From an uncultured Emticicia sp. (GTDB taxonomy: Bacteria; Bacteroidota; Bacteroidia; Cytophagales; Spirosomataceae): DNA of 55,889 bases. Of this stretch, positions 31,023 through 40,119 are shown in pieces (position 1 is the stretch's first letter; each line of letters begins with the position of its first letter). The DNA lies in assembly GCF_937903345.1 (NCBI RefSeq), contig NZ_CALCZQ010000017.1, forward strand, positions 1 to 55,889. The letters are read 5' to 3'. Below the pieces are notes generated by a model, which saw nothing but the letters and a program-made list of their open reading frames with translations, made no database searches and was not told the DNA's origin. A program made the position numbers and the translations under genes.

Positions 31023-31697
31023 TTATCCTTCAATCGCACGATTTAGAAAGGCAATATATGGTTGCATGGCATTGAAACCTGCCAAAACGGTAGCAGTAAA
31101 ATTAGGTTTTAAGATTTCTTTTGCATCAACAACTGATGAAGCTGTGAAACTTTTGAGCTTGATTAGTTCGATGGCTGGATTGGTTTCATCATAGCCTTTA
31201 GGCGGACGAACGGTTGCTGAATTTCTATCAAGTCCATTTGGAAATGAATTTTTAAAAGCCTCGGCATTCAAGATATTTTTAAATTCTTCGTAATTATAGT
31301 CAATTTCAACTCGAATTTTCTTTAAAATATCTGGTTCTGGCATCCAAATTCCACCCGCCAAAAAACACTCATTTGGGTCAATGTGCAAATAATAACCAGC
31401 CGAATGGGCTTTTTTGCCACCTTTGCTAAACGAAACACCAAAATTGGTTTTATAAGGGTCTTTGTTTTTAGAAAAACGTACGTCGCGATTGATTCTGAAC
31501 GTACAGTTTTTTACCTCCAGTTGAGCTTCTTCGATACTATTATCAAATTTTTCAATGCTTTTGATGAGTTCTTGTACAATTTCGGCAAAATTTTTCTTAG
31601 CTATTTCGTAAGTTTTCCGGTTGGTATCGAACCATGGCTTATTATTATTTTCTTTAAGTTTTGAAAGAAATTGCAATGTTTGTGCTTGAATCATCAT
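31023..31697 (-). CDS. DUF2461-family protein
   Basis: The product (224 aa) matches the conserved DUF2461 (TIGR02453) family of unknown function. Hallmarks are LKENNNKPWFDTNRKTYE near the N-terminus, FRINRDVRFSKNKDPYKTNF in the middle and GYYLHIDPNECFLAGGIWMP. No signal peptide or membrane segment; probably cytosolic. It lies upstream of pirin on the same strand (114 nt). Confidence 0.88.
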   Translation of the reverse strand: MMIQAQTLQFLSKLKENNNKPWFDTNRKTYEIAKKNFAEIVQELIKSIEKFDNSIEEAQLEVKNCTFRINRDVRFSKNKDPYKTNFGVSFSKGGKKAHSAGYYLHIDPNECFLAGGIWMPEPDILKKIRVEIDYNYEEFKNILNAEAFKNSFPNGLDRNSATVRPPKGYDETNPAIELIKLKSFTASSVVDAKEILKPNFTATVLAGFNAMQPYIAFLNRAIEG

Positions 31698-32061
31698 TTT
31701 GATTTGTAATGAGTTAAATTGTATAAAACTAACAAGACTAAACTGCTAAAAGTTTAAGAAATATTGAGTGGTTTGTATCAAAGTCATGTTTTTTGCGATT
31801 TAAAATTTATTTTAGTTCTATTGACAAGGTGTAAACTTGCCTAGAATTTATACTTCATTTCTTGGTTTTTGCACCGGGCCAACAACCGAAATATAGTTGA
31901 GTCAAAGGAGTTATTGAAGTTGTTATCTCAATTTATATTAATAAAATACTAATTGACAAATTGATATGAGGTGACTTATTGATTATTTTATTTTTTCGTT
32001 ACAGCGACCTTGATTCTTAACTCACCACATTAGTATAATTTTTTTGTGAAGAGATTAATAA
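31698..32061. other. Intergenic region with nothing recognised
   Basis: The 364 nt between DUF2461 (start) and the PorV-like gene (end) hold no protein-like frame, RNA gene, terminator hairpin with T-run or exact promoter. It is AT-rich with scattered stops in all frames. Confidence 0.4.
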
Positions 32062-32883
32062 TTATTGAGTGCTAACTTTTCCAATTTGGTAGCTAATAGA
32101 CAGATGATTGGAAAAACCCAAAGCCAAATGATTACTAAGTGCATAGTCGAAAATAAATTGCTTGGACTGAAAGCCAAATCCAAAATGTGCATGATTTAGT
32201 TTCGAGGTCAGTCCAGTACGTAGATAAAAATTATTGACGATTTGATACTCGATACCCGCCTTGATATATGTAGGTAGTTCTATATTTTTTTCAGCTTCTG
32301 CTACCAATAAAATTTGTTTTGTTGGCTTAAATAAAAGTCCTACACGCAATAGTGTAGGAATATGTTGCGAAGCAAACAGTTTTGCACCTGTTAGATTGTA
32401 GGCATGAAAGCCAACTTGTACTTTAGAACTTAGTTTAGTCATTACTCCGAACTCGGTCAGCAAGGTGTTTTTTGTAGTAAAATTTTCTATGGCTGCTTGA
32501 AAATAACTTACTTTCAGCCCCAAAGCAACCAAATTCATGCTTTTACCGATAGCCAAGCCAAGTTTCTGCTCATTATAAAGTTTATCGCCAAAACGCTCAA
32601 TTCCGAGTCCAATATTTGCAAAATTTGTATTGTAATTGCTTGCTAATGAGAGGGTTTGCAGAGCTGCAATAGTATAAGGTGAGTGATAAGAAGAACTTAC
32701 GAAGTTTTCTTTAAGAAAACCTAAACCTGCTGGGTTATTCAATACAGAGTTGTGGTCAGCCATGGCAACGGTAGCGTTGCCAATTCCCCAACTTTTTGCC
32801 CCAATTGGAAACGGCTCGCCCGAGGCTAAAATTAAATTAGTTTTCAAAAGAAAAATCATTCCAGAGAAAACGAGTGTTTTCAT
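32062..32883 (-). CDS. PorV/FadL-like outer-membrane beta-barrel protein
   Basis: The product (273 aa) has a signal peptide (LILASGEP) followed by GAKSWGIGNATVAMADHNS and LNNPAGLGFL, the N-terminal signature of the PorV/PorQ (UPF0164, FadL-like) barrel family. The rest is alternating beta strands with aromatic girdles, ending in LSISYQIGKV. It is shorter than PorV (about 390) and close to PorQ-like proteins. A role in type IX secretion or in outer-membrane transport is possible but not shown. Start chosen at 32883, where the signal peptide begins; the 32928 ATG adds a hydrophilic 15-residue extension. Confidence 0.72.
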   Translation of the reverse strand: MKTLVFSGMIFLLKTNLILASGEPFPIGAKSWGIGNATVAMADHNSVLNNPAGLGFLKENFVSSSYHSPYTIAALQTLSLASNYNTNFANIGLGIERFGDKLYNEQKLGLAIGKSMNLVALGLKVSYFQAAIENFTTKNTLLTEFGVMTKLSSKVQVGFHAYNLTGAKLFASQHIPTLLRVGLLFKPTKQILLVAEAEKNIELPTYIKAGIEYQIVNNFYLRTGLTSKLNHAHFGFGFQSKQFIFDYALSNHLALGFSNHLSISYQIGKVSTQ

Positions 32884-32944
32884 CTTTATGATAAGTTTTT
32901 GATTATGAACATCAATTGATTTTGACATTTCGCTAAATTTTGGG

Positions 32945-32975
32945 CAAAATAGAGAAATCTCAAGAATTTGGCAAA
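32945..32975 (-). promoter_or_regulatory. Near-consensus promoter for the PorV-like gene
   Basis: On the minus strand TTTG (32975-32972), a 20-nt spacer and TATTTTG (32951-32945), one base shorter than TAnnTTTG. The leader is about 60 nt. Confidence 0.45.
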
Positions 32976-33040
32976 TAAAAAAGCTAAAGGGTAAGCTCCC
33001 TAAACTTTTTTTATGATTTTAGTTAAAAACTGAAGATTGT

Positions 33041-34300
33041 TTAGTTAAATCTACGTTTTACTATCTCAATAAATTCTTCGGCTTCAGCTCCCGTAATATC
33101 CCACATATAGCGAGGAACATATTTTTTCAAAATCAATTCTTTGGCTTCACTGAAATCTTTGCATAGTTCGATTTCTTCAAGTGCGTGCGAGAAAGCTTGA
33201 ATATTTCCGCCAAAAAGATTATTGGTAAACAAAAAACGTTGATTCAAAGAAATAGCACCTGTAATTCCTTCGATTCTAGCATTTTGATGATAATCCAAAA
33301 CCGATTTGCTTGATTTAGCTTGGTCATTCACTGATTTTTTTTCGCTGGCTAATTTTTCATTTAGTCTAATTTCTTCAACTTCTTTTGGCTCGAATCTTTC
33401 AGCAGTAGCTTTATTGATTCTCGGGGCAAGTGATTCTACTTTTTGATCGTAAATTGGTGTTTGCTTTGATTTTTGCATGAAAGAAGTAGCCGGTTCTATA
33501 TGTTTTTCTGTAAAAGCAGGTGCAGGCTCAAATTTCCGCTCAACAATAGGCAAAGATGTTTCTATTAATCTTTCGCTTGCTGGAAGTGGCTGATATCGCG
33601 TTTGTAGTGTTTCTGCACTTAGTTGTTGTGTTGGAACAGCAAAATCAAAGAAGGAAGCATTTGGATCAACCACTTTTGGTGATTCTTTGGTTTGAACTAA
33701 TTCTTCTGGAATCGGTATGATTTTGGCAAATTGAGCCAGATATTTGTCTGGATTTTCGATAGTTAGTGGTGTTTCTTCAAGCCAAGTCATGGCTTGATTG
33801 GCCAATACAAATTTGTGACCGTTTAGTTTTTCAGCTATTTGGGGTAAAATGTCTTTGTTAATCACAATATATTTGGTGAGCGGACGGATATTTTCTAGGC
33901 TAAATTTGAAACTTGGTAAATCACGCATTAATTCTTTGTAGAATGTTTGCGGTTCAAGTATAAGTACTAACGTTTCACCAACAGAATCTACCAAAAGAGG
34001 TTCAAAATGCTCTCTTTTTATTGAAATATGCTGCGAAACGGTATTCATAAAAGTTTTAAGGGCTTGCTGAACTTCTGGATCATTAAAATCAAAATACGGA
34101 CTACGAAGACGCTGGTTGTCAGCTTGCCATTTATCGAATAAAGCCTTGATAGTAAGCATATTCACTTGTTCGAGACTCGTTAAGCCAAGCACCTGCTTAC
34201 CCGTAATACTACTATTCTCGGCAAAAAAATCATCACATACCTTAGCAGCGAAAGCCTTACTATATCTTTCGAGAGCGGACAAATTCAATTTGTTCGACAT
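33041..34300 (-). CDS. Conserved Bacteroidota hypothetical protein
   Basis: The product (419 aa) has no signal peptide. Residues 1-185 are a helical/beta domain (KALFDKWQADNQRLRSPYFD and ETLVLILEPQTFYKELM). Residues 190-340 are low-complexity, Pro/Glu/Lys-rich and disordered. The C-terminal 70 residues form a compact helical domain (SLNQRFLFTNNLFGGNIQAF to YMWDITGAEAEEFIEIVKRRF) that I have seen in other Bacteroidota hypothetical proteins. No function can be assigned. It is divergent from tdk, 126 nt apart. Confidence 0.7.
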   Translation of the reverse strand: MSNKLNLSALERYSKAFAAKVCDDFFAENSSITGKQVLGLTSLEQVNMLTIKALFDKWQADNQRLRSPYFDFNDPEVQQALKTFMNTVSQHISIKREHFEPLLVDSVGETLVLILEPQTFYKELMRDLPSFKFSLENIRPLTKYIVINKDILPQIAEKLNGHKFVLANQAMTWLEETPLTIENPDKYLAQFAKIIPIPEELVQTKESPKVVDPNASFFDFAVPTQQLSAETLQTRYQPLPASERLIETSLPIVERKFEPAPAFTEKHIEPATSFMQKSKQTPIYDQKVESLAPRINKATAERFEPKEVEEIRLNEKLASEKKSVNDQAKSSKSVLDYHQNARIEGITGAISLNQRFLFTNNLFGGNIQAFSHALEEIELCKDFSEAKELILKKYVPRYMWDITGAEAEEFIEIVKRRFN

Positions 34301-34426
34301 TAGTAAATTCGTTTTTTTTGTATTTTATTAGTGGTTGGCTATGGTTTTAGCTAAAAAGCTAATTTACAGTAAAATCAATGCAACTTTGTTGCCAGTTTTT
34401 ACAAGAACGAAAAAAATAATAAAATA

Positions 34427-35002
34427 ATGTTTATAGAACCTAAAAGAGAACGAATCCACGAACAAAAAACTGGCTGGGTAGAAGTGGTTTGCGGCTCAAT
34501 GTTTTCGGGGAAAACTGAAGAGTTGATTCGACGACTAAATCGTGCAAAAATAGCAAAACAAAAGGTTGAAATTTTTAAACCTGCCATTGATGTACGTTAT
34601 CATGAAGTTGATATTGTATCGCATAACCAAACTACCATTCGTTCAAGTCCTGTACATTCATCTGAAGAAATTTTGTTAATGACCTATGATTGCGAAGTGG
34701 TTGGCATAGATGAAGCTCAGTTTTTTGATAGGGGAATTGTGGAAGTAGTCAATAAATTGGCTGAAAATGGTAAGCGTGTAATCATTGCTGGGTTGGATAT
34801 GGATTCTCGGGGTATTCCCTTTGGTCCAATGCCAGCTTTGATGTCAATAGCCGAATATGTGACCAAAGTTCATGCCATCTGTATAGTTTGTGGCGATATT
34901 GCCAATTATTCATACAGAAAAGTACCCAACAAACAACAAGTAATGCTCGGAGAATCGGACACTTACGAAGCAAGATGTAGAAAATGTTTTCATTTGGGGT
35001 GA
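34427..35002 (+). CDS. tdk: Thymidine kinase
   Basis: It phosphorylates thymidine in the salvage pathway. The product is 191 aa, normal for type II TK. P-loop GSMFSGKTEELIRRL lies at about 23-37, DEAQFFD near residue 90 supplies the catalytic Glu, the lasso loop contains the nucleotide-binding residues, and zinc-binding cysteines occur in CIVCGD and EARCRKC near the C-terminus. Cytosolic and monocistronic; a strong palindromic terminator follows. Confidence 0.95.
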   Translation: MFIEPKRERIHEQKTGWVEVVCGSMFSGKTEELIRRLNRAKIAKQKVEIFKPAIDVRYHEVDIVSHNQTTIRSSPVHSSEEILLMTYDCEVVGIDEAQFFDRGIVEVVNKLAENGKRVIIAGLDMDSRGIPFGPMPALMSIAEYVTKVHAICIVCGDIANYSYRKVPNKQQVMLGESDTYEARCRKCFHLG

Positions 35003-35009
35003 AAGTGCA

Positions 35010-35042
35010 TAAGAATTATGAAAATAATTTTCATAATTCTTA
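35010..35042. terminator. Palindromic bidirectional terminator
   Basis: Sixteen-nt arms (TAAGAATTATGAAAAT and its complement) with a single central A occupy the 46-nt gap between tdk and the convergent xylB. A TTTTT run follows on the plus strand, and an A-run inside gives T on the other. Confidence 0.8.
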
Positions 35043-35048
35043 TTTTTA

Positions 35049-36530
35049 TCATTTCTCTAAAATTGACTTCCAATCCTCATAAACATCCCGATATTTAGCA
35101 ACTTCTGAAGCATTTGGTTCGATTACTTTCAATTTAGTAAGTTTACTCATTGCTTCTTTTGGAGAGTTATAAATTCCTACGCCAAAACCAGCTCCAAGAG
35201 CTGCACCTTTTGCTCCATCGGTGTCGTACAATTCAACTGGTGTGTTTGTTACATTGACTAAGGCATTGCTAAAAATATCGCTCAAAAACATATTGGCGTA
35301 TCCCGCACGAATCACTTTTGGTATTACACCATTGGCTTGCATAAGTTCAAAACCATAATGCAACGAAAATGCAATTCCTTCTTGTGCTGCACGGAAAATA
35401 TGGTTTCTTGAATGAATATTAAAGTTTAGATTTTGAAATGAAGCTCCCACCATACGATTATTCAACATACGTTCGGCACCGTTTCCGAAAGGCATCACTA
35501 AAAGTCCATCACTTCCGATTGGAGCTTGAGACGCCAATTGATTCATTGCTACATAATTCAAATTATTTCCGAAGTTGTCTTTTACCCAACGGTTCAAAAT
35601 GCCAGTTCCGTTGATACAAAGCAAAATTCCGATACGAGTGGTATCTTCGGTTAATTGATGATTGACATGAGCAAACGAATTGATACGAGATTGCGGGTCA
35701 TACGAAACTTGATCGCTTACGGCATAAACCACGCCCGAAGTTCCAGCAGTTGCTGCAATTTCACCAGGTTCTAAAACATCCAACGAAAGTGCGTTATTTG
35801 GTTGGTCGCCTGCTTTATAAGTTACCGGAATTCCAGCTTTTAGTCCTAAATGTTGAGCAATTTCGCTCGTTACTTCGCCATGATTACTAAAAACTGGCTT
35901 TATTTCTGGAATCAAATCATCATCAAAACCATAATAATCCATCACATCAACCGAAACTTCATTCGCTTGGAAATCCCAGAAAATTCCTTCTGAAAGTCCA
36001 GAATTTGAAGTCGTGATGGCATCGGTGAGCATCATGGCAATATAATCGCCTGGTAGCATGATTTTGTCGCATTTCTCATAAATATGTGGCTCATTTGCTT
36101 TTACCCAAGCGAGTTTTGAGGCCGTAAAATTTCCAGGTGAATTGAGCAAATGATTCAAACAAATATCTTCGCCAATATCAGAAAAGGCTTTTGCACCAAT
36201 CTCAACGGCACGGCTATCGCACCAAATGATTGATGGACGTAATACTTTTTTGTTTTTATCGACCATCACTAAGCCGTGCATTTGGTAGGCAATGCCAATC
36301 GCACCGATATTTTGTGGGTCAAAAACCCTTGAAGTATTTACACGCTTAATTGCTTCGATTGTGTTTGCCCACCACATTTCTGGGTCTTGTTCGGCCCAAC
36401 CTGCTTGCGGAGACGAGATGCTCGCCTCAACATCGGGATATTGAGCCGAAGCGATAACTTGTTGTGTATCAGCATCTACAACCGATGCCTTGATAGATGA
36501 TGTGCCAATGTCTATGCCTAGTAATAACAT
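35049..36530 (-). CDS. xylB: Xylulokinase (FGGY family)
   Basis: It phosphorylates D-xylulose so that xylose enters the pentose-phosphate pathway. The product is 493 aa. The N-terminal actin-like domain opens LGIDIGTSSIKASVVDA, with YQMHGLVMVD and a WCDSRA motif that fits XylB. The C-terminal FGGY signature region is GIAFSLHYGFELMQANG, GYANMFLSD and GAKGAALGAGFGVG. Family members also use other ketoses, but the length and motifs favour xylulose. It has an exact promoter at 36550-36580. No xylose isomerase is adjacent. Confidence 0.9.
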   Translation of the reverse strand: MLLLGIDIGTSSIKASVVDADTQQVIASAQYPDVEASISSPQAGWAEQDPEMWWANTIEAIKRVNTSRVFDPQNIGAIGIAYQMHGLVMVDKNKKVLRPSIIWCDSRAVEIGAKAFSDIGEDICLNHLLNSPGNFTASKLAWVKANEPHIYEKCDKIMLPGDYIAMMLTDAITTSNSGLSEGIFWDFQANEVSVDVMDYYGFDDDLIPEIKPVFSNHGEVTSEIAQHLGLKAGIPVTYKAGDQPNNALSLDVLEPGEIAATAGTSGVVYAVSDQVSYDPQSRINSFAHVNHQLTEDTTRIGILLCINGTGILNRWVKDNFGNNLNYVAMNQLASQAPIGSDGLLVMPFGNGAERMLNNRMVGASFQNLNFNIHSRNHIFRAAQEGIAFSLHYGFELMQANGVIPKVIRAGYANMFLSDIFSNALVNVTNTPVELYDTDGAKGAALGAGFGVGIYNSPKEAMSKLTKLKVIEPNASEVAKYRDVYEDWKSILEK

Positions 36531-36549
36531 GATGAAGGGTTTTAAATGT

Positions 36550-36580
36550 CAAAGTTACAATTATTTTTTATTGGTTCAAA
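36550..36580 (-). promoter_or_regulatory. Bacteroidota-type promoter for xylB
   Basis: On the minus strand TTTG (36580-36577), a 19-nt spacer and TAACTTTG (36557-36550) match the consensus exactly. The -7 box ends 19 nt before the xylB ATG. Confidence 0.75.
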
Positions 36581-36604
36581 ATGCTTCTTCGGTGGTTTTG
36601 ACAG

Positions 36605-36680
36605 ATGCGGCTGACCGCTTCGCTCAACCAACGAAGAGTCCTTGCCTGAGCGAAGTCGAGGGCAGCGGTTGGTTCTTCCC
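36605..36680. repeat. REP-like hairpin element upstream of the NFACT gene
   Basis: CTTCGCTCA (36618-36626) pairs with TGAGCGAAG (36647-36655), ACCGCT with AGCGGT (36664-36669), and AACCAAC with GTTGGTT, giving nested inverted repeats. It is more G/C-rich than its surroundings. The CTGAGCGAAGTCGAGG core is a motif I recall from many unrelated bacterial REP-like repeats. It sits between the divergent xylB and NFACT genes, next to the xylB promoter. No nearby REP-associated transposase was seen. Confidence 0.6.
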
Positions 36681-36721
36681 CACAAAATACCGTAATTTGT
36701 ATACAATTTTAAAAATAACTC

Positions 36722-38278
36722 GTGCAGAATAATTATTATTTCCTTCGTCAGCTTACTAAGCAAATCGAAACCAAGATTGTGGGTTTGAAGCTGATGGAAT
36801 GTTTTAGTCAAGAAAAAGATGAATTAGTTTTTGGTTTTGCAGTGGCTCGTGGTAAAAACCGAAACTACAAAGAGTTTTATATCAAAGCTATCATTTTGCC
36901 CGATTTTGCTTCTTTGTATTTTACCGATAAATTTGAACGTGCCAGACGCAACAGCGTTAATTTGTTTGAGCAACTTATGGATTTAGAAGTTATTGGCGTA
37001 CGACAATTTCTGAATGAACGTTGTTTTTCGATTGATTTTGAGCAAGATTTTTCGATTATTTTTAAAATGTACGGTACTCGCTCTAACCTTATTTTGTGCC
37101 ATAATCAGGAAGTAATCGAGCTTTTTCATAGCCGAATTATTAGCGATAAAAATCTGATAATCAATCATTTAGACAGAGAAATAGACCAGTCTTATGAGTG
37201 TTTTTTGAGTGAAAAACAAGATTTTAGAAAGTTATTTCCCACATTCGGAAAGGTGATAAATGCCCAGTTAGAAGTTGGAAAAAGTACTTGGGAAGAAATT
37301 CAGAAAATAGTTGAGCAGCTTGAGAATCCTCGCTATTATTTGGTGCGGTGGGAGCATCAATTACATCTTTCTTTGTTACCAGTTGGCGAAATTATTCAGG
37401 AATTTGAGCAACCAATTGAGGCCATGAATGCCTTCTATATTGCTTATAATAAGGTCAATACGCTCGATGATGAAAAAGTAGAAGTATTGAGAAAATTGAC
37501 TAAGGAAAAAAAGCAAACTGAAGCCTATCTGCAAAATTCATATCAACGCATGGAATCGCTTGATTCGGATGTGAAAAATGAAGAGGTTGGGCATATTTTA
37601 ATGGCAAATTTGCACCAAATCGAAGAGCGAGTAGAGCAAGTAGAATTATTCGACTTTTATCGAAATCAAAACGTCATTATCAAACTGCGATCAGACCTTT
37701 CGCCACAAAAGAATGCCGAAAATTTTTACCGAAAATCAAAAAACGAAAAAATTGAACTCGAAAAATTGATGGAAAACATCGAAAACCGAGAACAATTATT
37801 GACGGTTATTAATAATTATATTGAGAATATCGAAGCTGCCGAAAATCTAAAAACTTTGCGTTCCTATCTGAAAGCGAATGGTTTGGCCCCAAACACTAAA
37901 CTTAAAATTCAATCTTACAGAGAATTATTTAAGCGTTTTGAGGTAGAAGGATTCGAGATTTTGGTCGGTAAAAATTCAAAAAACAATGATTTGCTTACAC
38001 AGCAATACGCCTATAAAGAAGACCTTTGGCTGCACGCCCGTGATGCAACTGGTTCGCATGTGGTACTGAAATATCGAGCTGGTAAAAAATTTCCGAATTC
38101 AGTCATTGAAACGGCGGCTTCTTTGGCAGCGTATTTTTCTAAACGAAGAAATGAAACGTTAGCCCCTGTAATTGTAACGCCTAAAAAATTTGTACGAAAA
38201 CCCAAAGGCTCTGCCGACGGACAAGTTATCGTAGAAAAAGAAGAAGTAGTTATGGTGGAACCGAAGCTAATTCAATGA
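36722..38278 (+). CDS. NFACT-family ribosome quality-control protein (RqcH/Rqc2-like)
   Basis: The product (518 aa) is a homologue of RqcH, which binds the large ribosomal subunit carrying a stalled nascent chain and tRNA and adds alanine tails. The N-terminal NFACT-N domain covers residues 1-230 (LRQLTKQIETKIVGLKLMEC). A long coiled coil (about 240-390) follows, then the NFACT-R RNA-binding domain (about 405-500, LWLHARDATGSHVVLKYRAG). The protein ends without a separate C-terminal domain, as in short bacterial forms. The start is probably GTG at 36722. Cytosolic. Confidence 0.82.
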   Translation: MQNNYYFLRQLTKQIETKIVGLKLMECFSQEKDELVFGFAVARGKNRNYKEFYIKAIILPDFASLYFTDKFERARRNSVNLFEQLMDLEVIGVRQFLNERCFSIDFEQDFSIIFKMYGTRSNLILCHNQEVIELFHSRIISDKNLIINHLDREIDQSYECFLSEKQDFRKLFPTFGKVINAQLEVGKSTWEEIQKIVEQLENPRYYLVRWEHQLHLSLLPVGEIIQEFEQPIEAMNAFYIAYNKVNTLDDEKVEVLRKLTKEKKQTEAYLQNSYQRMESLDSDVKNEEVGHILMANLHQIEERVEQVELFDFYRNQNVIIKLRSDLSPQKNAENFYRKSKNEKIELEKLMENIENREQLLTVINNYIENIEAAENLKTLRSYLKANGLAPNTKLKIQSYRELFKRFEVEGFEILVGKNSKNNDLLTQQYAYKEDLWLHARDATGSHVVLKYRAGKKFPNSVIETAASLAAYFSKRRNETLAPVIVTPKKFVRKPKGSADGQVIVEKEEVVMVEPKLIQ

Positions 38279-38371
38279 TAGAATAGGTGAATATATTTGT
38301 TCTATCATTTACTCACTCTTTCTTTCAAAATTAAATACTTTCCAACCTTTTTATAACAAAAACAATAAATT

Positions 38372-38656
38372 ATGTCAAACAATGATATTTTAAAGAAATT
38401 GCGTGTTGCTTTGCAACTACGTGACGACCAAATAGTAGAGATTTTGAAACTATCCAATTTCAATGCCTCGAAAGCCGAAATCGGTGCTTTTTTCAGAGAT
38501 AAAGAACACCCCAATTTTAAACCTTGCGGCGACCAAATCCTGAGAAATTTTCTTGATGGACTCATTATACACTTACGTGGGCCAAAAGAAGATAAAAAGC
38601 CGTCGATAATTAAAAGCAAAATTTTGGTTCAAGAACCAAAAACGCCTATCAAATAG
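38372..38656 (+). CDS. DUF1456-family protein
   Basis: The product (94 aa) has one copy of the DUF1456 helical motif (NNDILKKLRVALQLRDDQIV, ending FLDGLIIHLRGPKED). The E. coli relative YehS, as I recall, has two copies in about 150 aa, so this is a half-length, single-unit form, common in Bacteroidota. The C-terminal 20 residues are basic and disordered. Function unknown. Confidence 0.82.
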   Translation: MSNNDILKKLRVALQLRDDQIVEILKLSNFNASKAEIGAFFRDKEHPNFKPCGDQILRNFLDGLIIHLRGPKEDKKPSIIKSKILVQEPKTPIK

Positions 38657-38741
38657 TATTTTGTAGAGCGTTGGCGGGTGTTTCTTAAAAAGTCAGATTA
38701 TTTACTATTGGAATTTTTCTCCATTAAACCTTTGCAATACT

Positions 38742-39392
38742 ATGAGATTATTATCGCAAAAAATCTTTATAGGAATCGTTTGCCTATGTATTTTGGCCTG
38801 TGAGTCAATTTCAAAGCAAACAGCTTTTCCGAAAAACATTGTAACTGTTCAAAAAGATACGGTGGTGGTAAGAGTTGATTCAGTAAAAACAATAGCCGTG
38901 CAAGATTCGACAAATAAAACCGGAGAAGCTGTGCAGATTTTTGAATTTTATGCTATTACTTCTCCCGATGTTTCAATCAATTTTCCTTCACATAGTATTG
39001 TATCGATGCCTGTAAATATTGTCGGAAAGGATATCGGAGTGGCGAATAGTTTTTGTGAATATTGGCTATATACCAAAGATGGAAAGTTGGTTTGTTATTG
39101 CAAAAACACAGTCAGTGGTCTGCATCCTGTTTATGCTAATAGTTTTAATGATAATAACCATTTGCCTCAGTTTACTAAGAAAATTGCTTATGGAGACTAT
39201 CGTTTGGTATACAAAAACATCTCAAAAGTACCTGTAAGACAAGACTTGATTTTTGGAACAATTATCAGTGAAGCTAGAGACCAAATTGATGTAAAAGTCG
39301 ATAGTGGCGAAATTCGTGAGTATTGGATAAAAATATATCCATCAACGAGCGATTTTAAGATGAATAATAACAATAGAGAGAAATTGTTTTGA
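38742..39392 (+). CDS. Putative lipoprotein of unknown function
   Basis: The product (216 aa) has a type II signal sequence with lipobox ILAC (Cys20), so it is predicted to be a lipid-anchored envelope protein. The mature part has no recognised domain; residues 50-90 are Thr/Ser-rich and the rest is beta-rich (VSINFPSHSIVSMPVNIVGK). It is followed 16 nt later by the pseudouridine synthase gene on the same strand. Confidence 0.65.
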   Translation: MRLLSQKIFIGIVCLCILACESISKQTAFPKNIVTVQKDTVVVRVDSVKTIAVQDSTNKTGEAVQIFEFYAITSPDVSINFPSHSIVSMPVNIVGKDIGVANSFCEYWLYTKDGKLVCYCKNTVSGLHPVYANSFNDNNHLPQFTKKIAYGDYRLVYKNISKVPVRQDLIFGTIISEARDQIDVKVDSGEIREYWIKIYPSTSDFKMNNNNREKLF

Positions 39393-39408
39393 CTGTTGAC
39401 TAAGAAAA

Positions 39409-40080
39409 ATGACTTTCCGAAACCGTTTGCAATATTTATTGGTCGTAAGGCTACAAATTTCTAATAAAGAAGCCCTAAATCTTATTTTTTCGGGGAAAGT
39501 TTTGGTCAATGGCATTCCTACGAAATCCAATTGTGAACTTACACAAACCGATGAAGTTTTATACGAAGGGAAGGTTTTGCAGGAAGCTAAAAAACTGATT
39601 TATATTGCTTTTTATAAGCCACGTGGTATAGAAACAACACTAAATGTTGCGATTGAGGATAATTTAAAAGCAATTTTACCTTTTGAAGCAGATGTTTTTC
39701 CAGTCGGAAGACTTGATAAAGATTCAGAGGGCTTGCTGATTTTAACTAATGATGGAACAGTTTACGACAAAATTCTTCGTAACGAAAATAAAACTGAGAA
39801 AGATTATGTTGTGAAAGTTGATAAGCCAATTAGTTCTGAGTTTTTAGAAAAAATGTCAGATGGAATCGTGATTATGGGTAAAAAAACGCTGCCTTGTCAT
39901 TTGGCTCAAATAGATGATTATACTTTTAAAATTACTCTGATTCAAGGCTTAAATCGGCAGATTAGACGAATGTGCTATAAACTTGATTATGAAGTTTTGG
40001 GCTTGAAACGAATCAGAATTGGAGATGTAAACTTGGGGAATTTGAAAGCGGGTGAATATCGAATTTTAGAAATGTTGTAA
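39409..40080 (+). CDS. rRNA pseudouridine synthase, RluF-like
   Basis: The product (223 aa) modifies an rRNA uridine, probably 23S U2604 (RluF) or a nearby site. An S4 domain occupies residues 1-55 (RLQISNKEALNLIFSGKVLV) and the synthase domain contains catalytic Asp103 (VGRLDKDSEGLLILTND) and the NRQIRRMCYKLDYEVLGLKR motif characteristic of RluF. It differs from the longer RluB-like protein at 23.8 kb. Confidence 0.88.
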   Translation: MTFRNRLQYLLVVRLQISNKEALNLIFSGKVLVNGIPTKSNCELTQTDEVLYEGKVLQEAKKLIYIAFYKPRGIETTLNVAIEDNLKAILPFEADVFPVGRLDKDSEGLLILTNDGTVYDKILRNENKTEKDYVVKVDKPISSEFLEKMSDGIVIMGKKTLPCHLAQIDDYTFKITLIQGLNRQIRRMCYKLDYEVLGLKRIRIGDVNLGNLKAGEYRILEML

Positions 40081-40119
40081 GGGTGTTCAGAATGGAATTT
40101 GCATACACCTCCTTAAACA

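Noticed and set aside
36542..36811. 89-codon minus-strand open frame through the REP-like region
   Set aside because: Its sequence (LRSGKDSSLVERSG) is what REP-like repeats give when translated, and it overlaps the xylB promoter.
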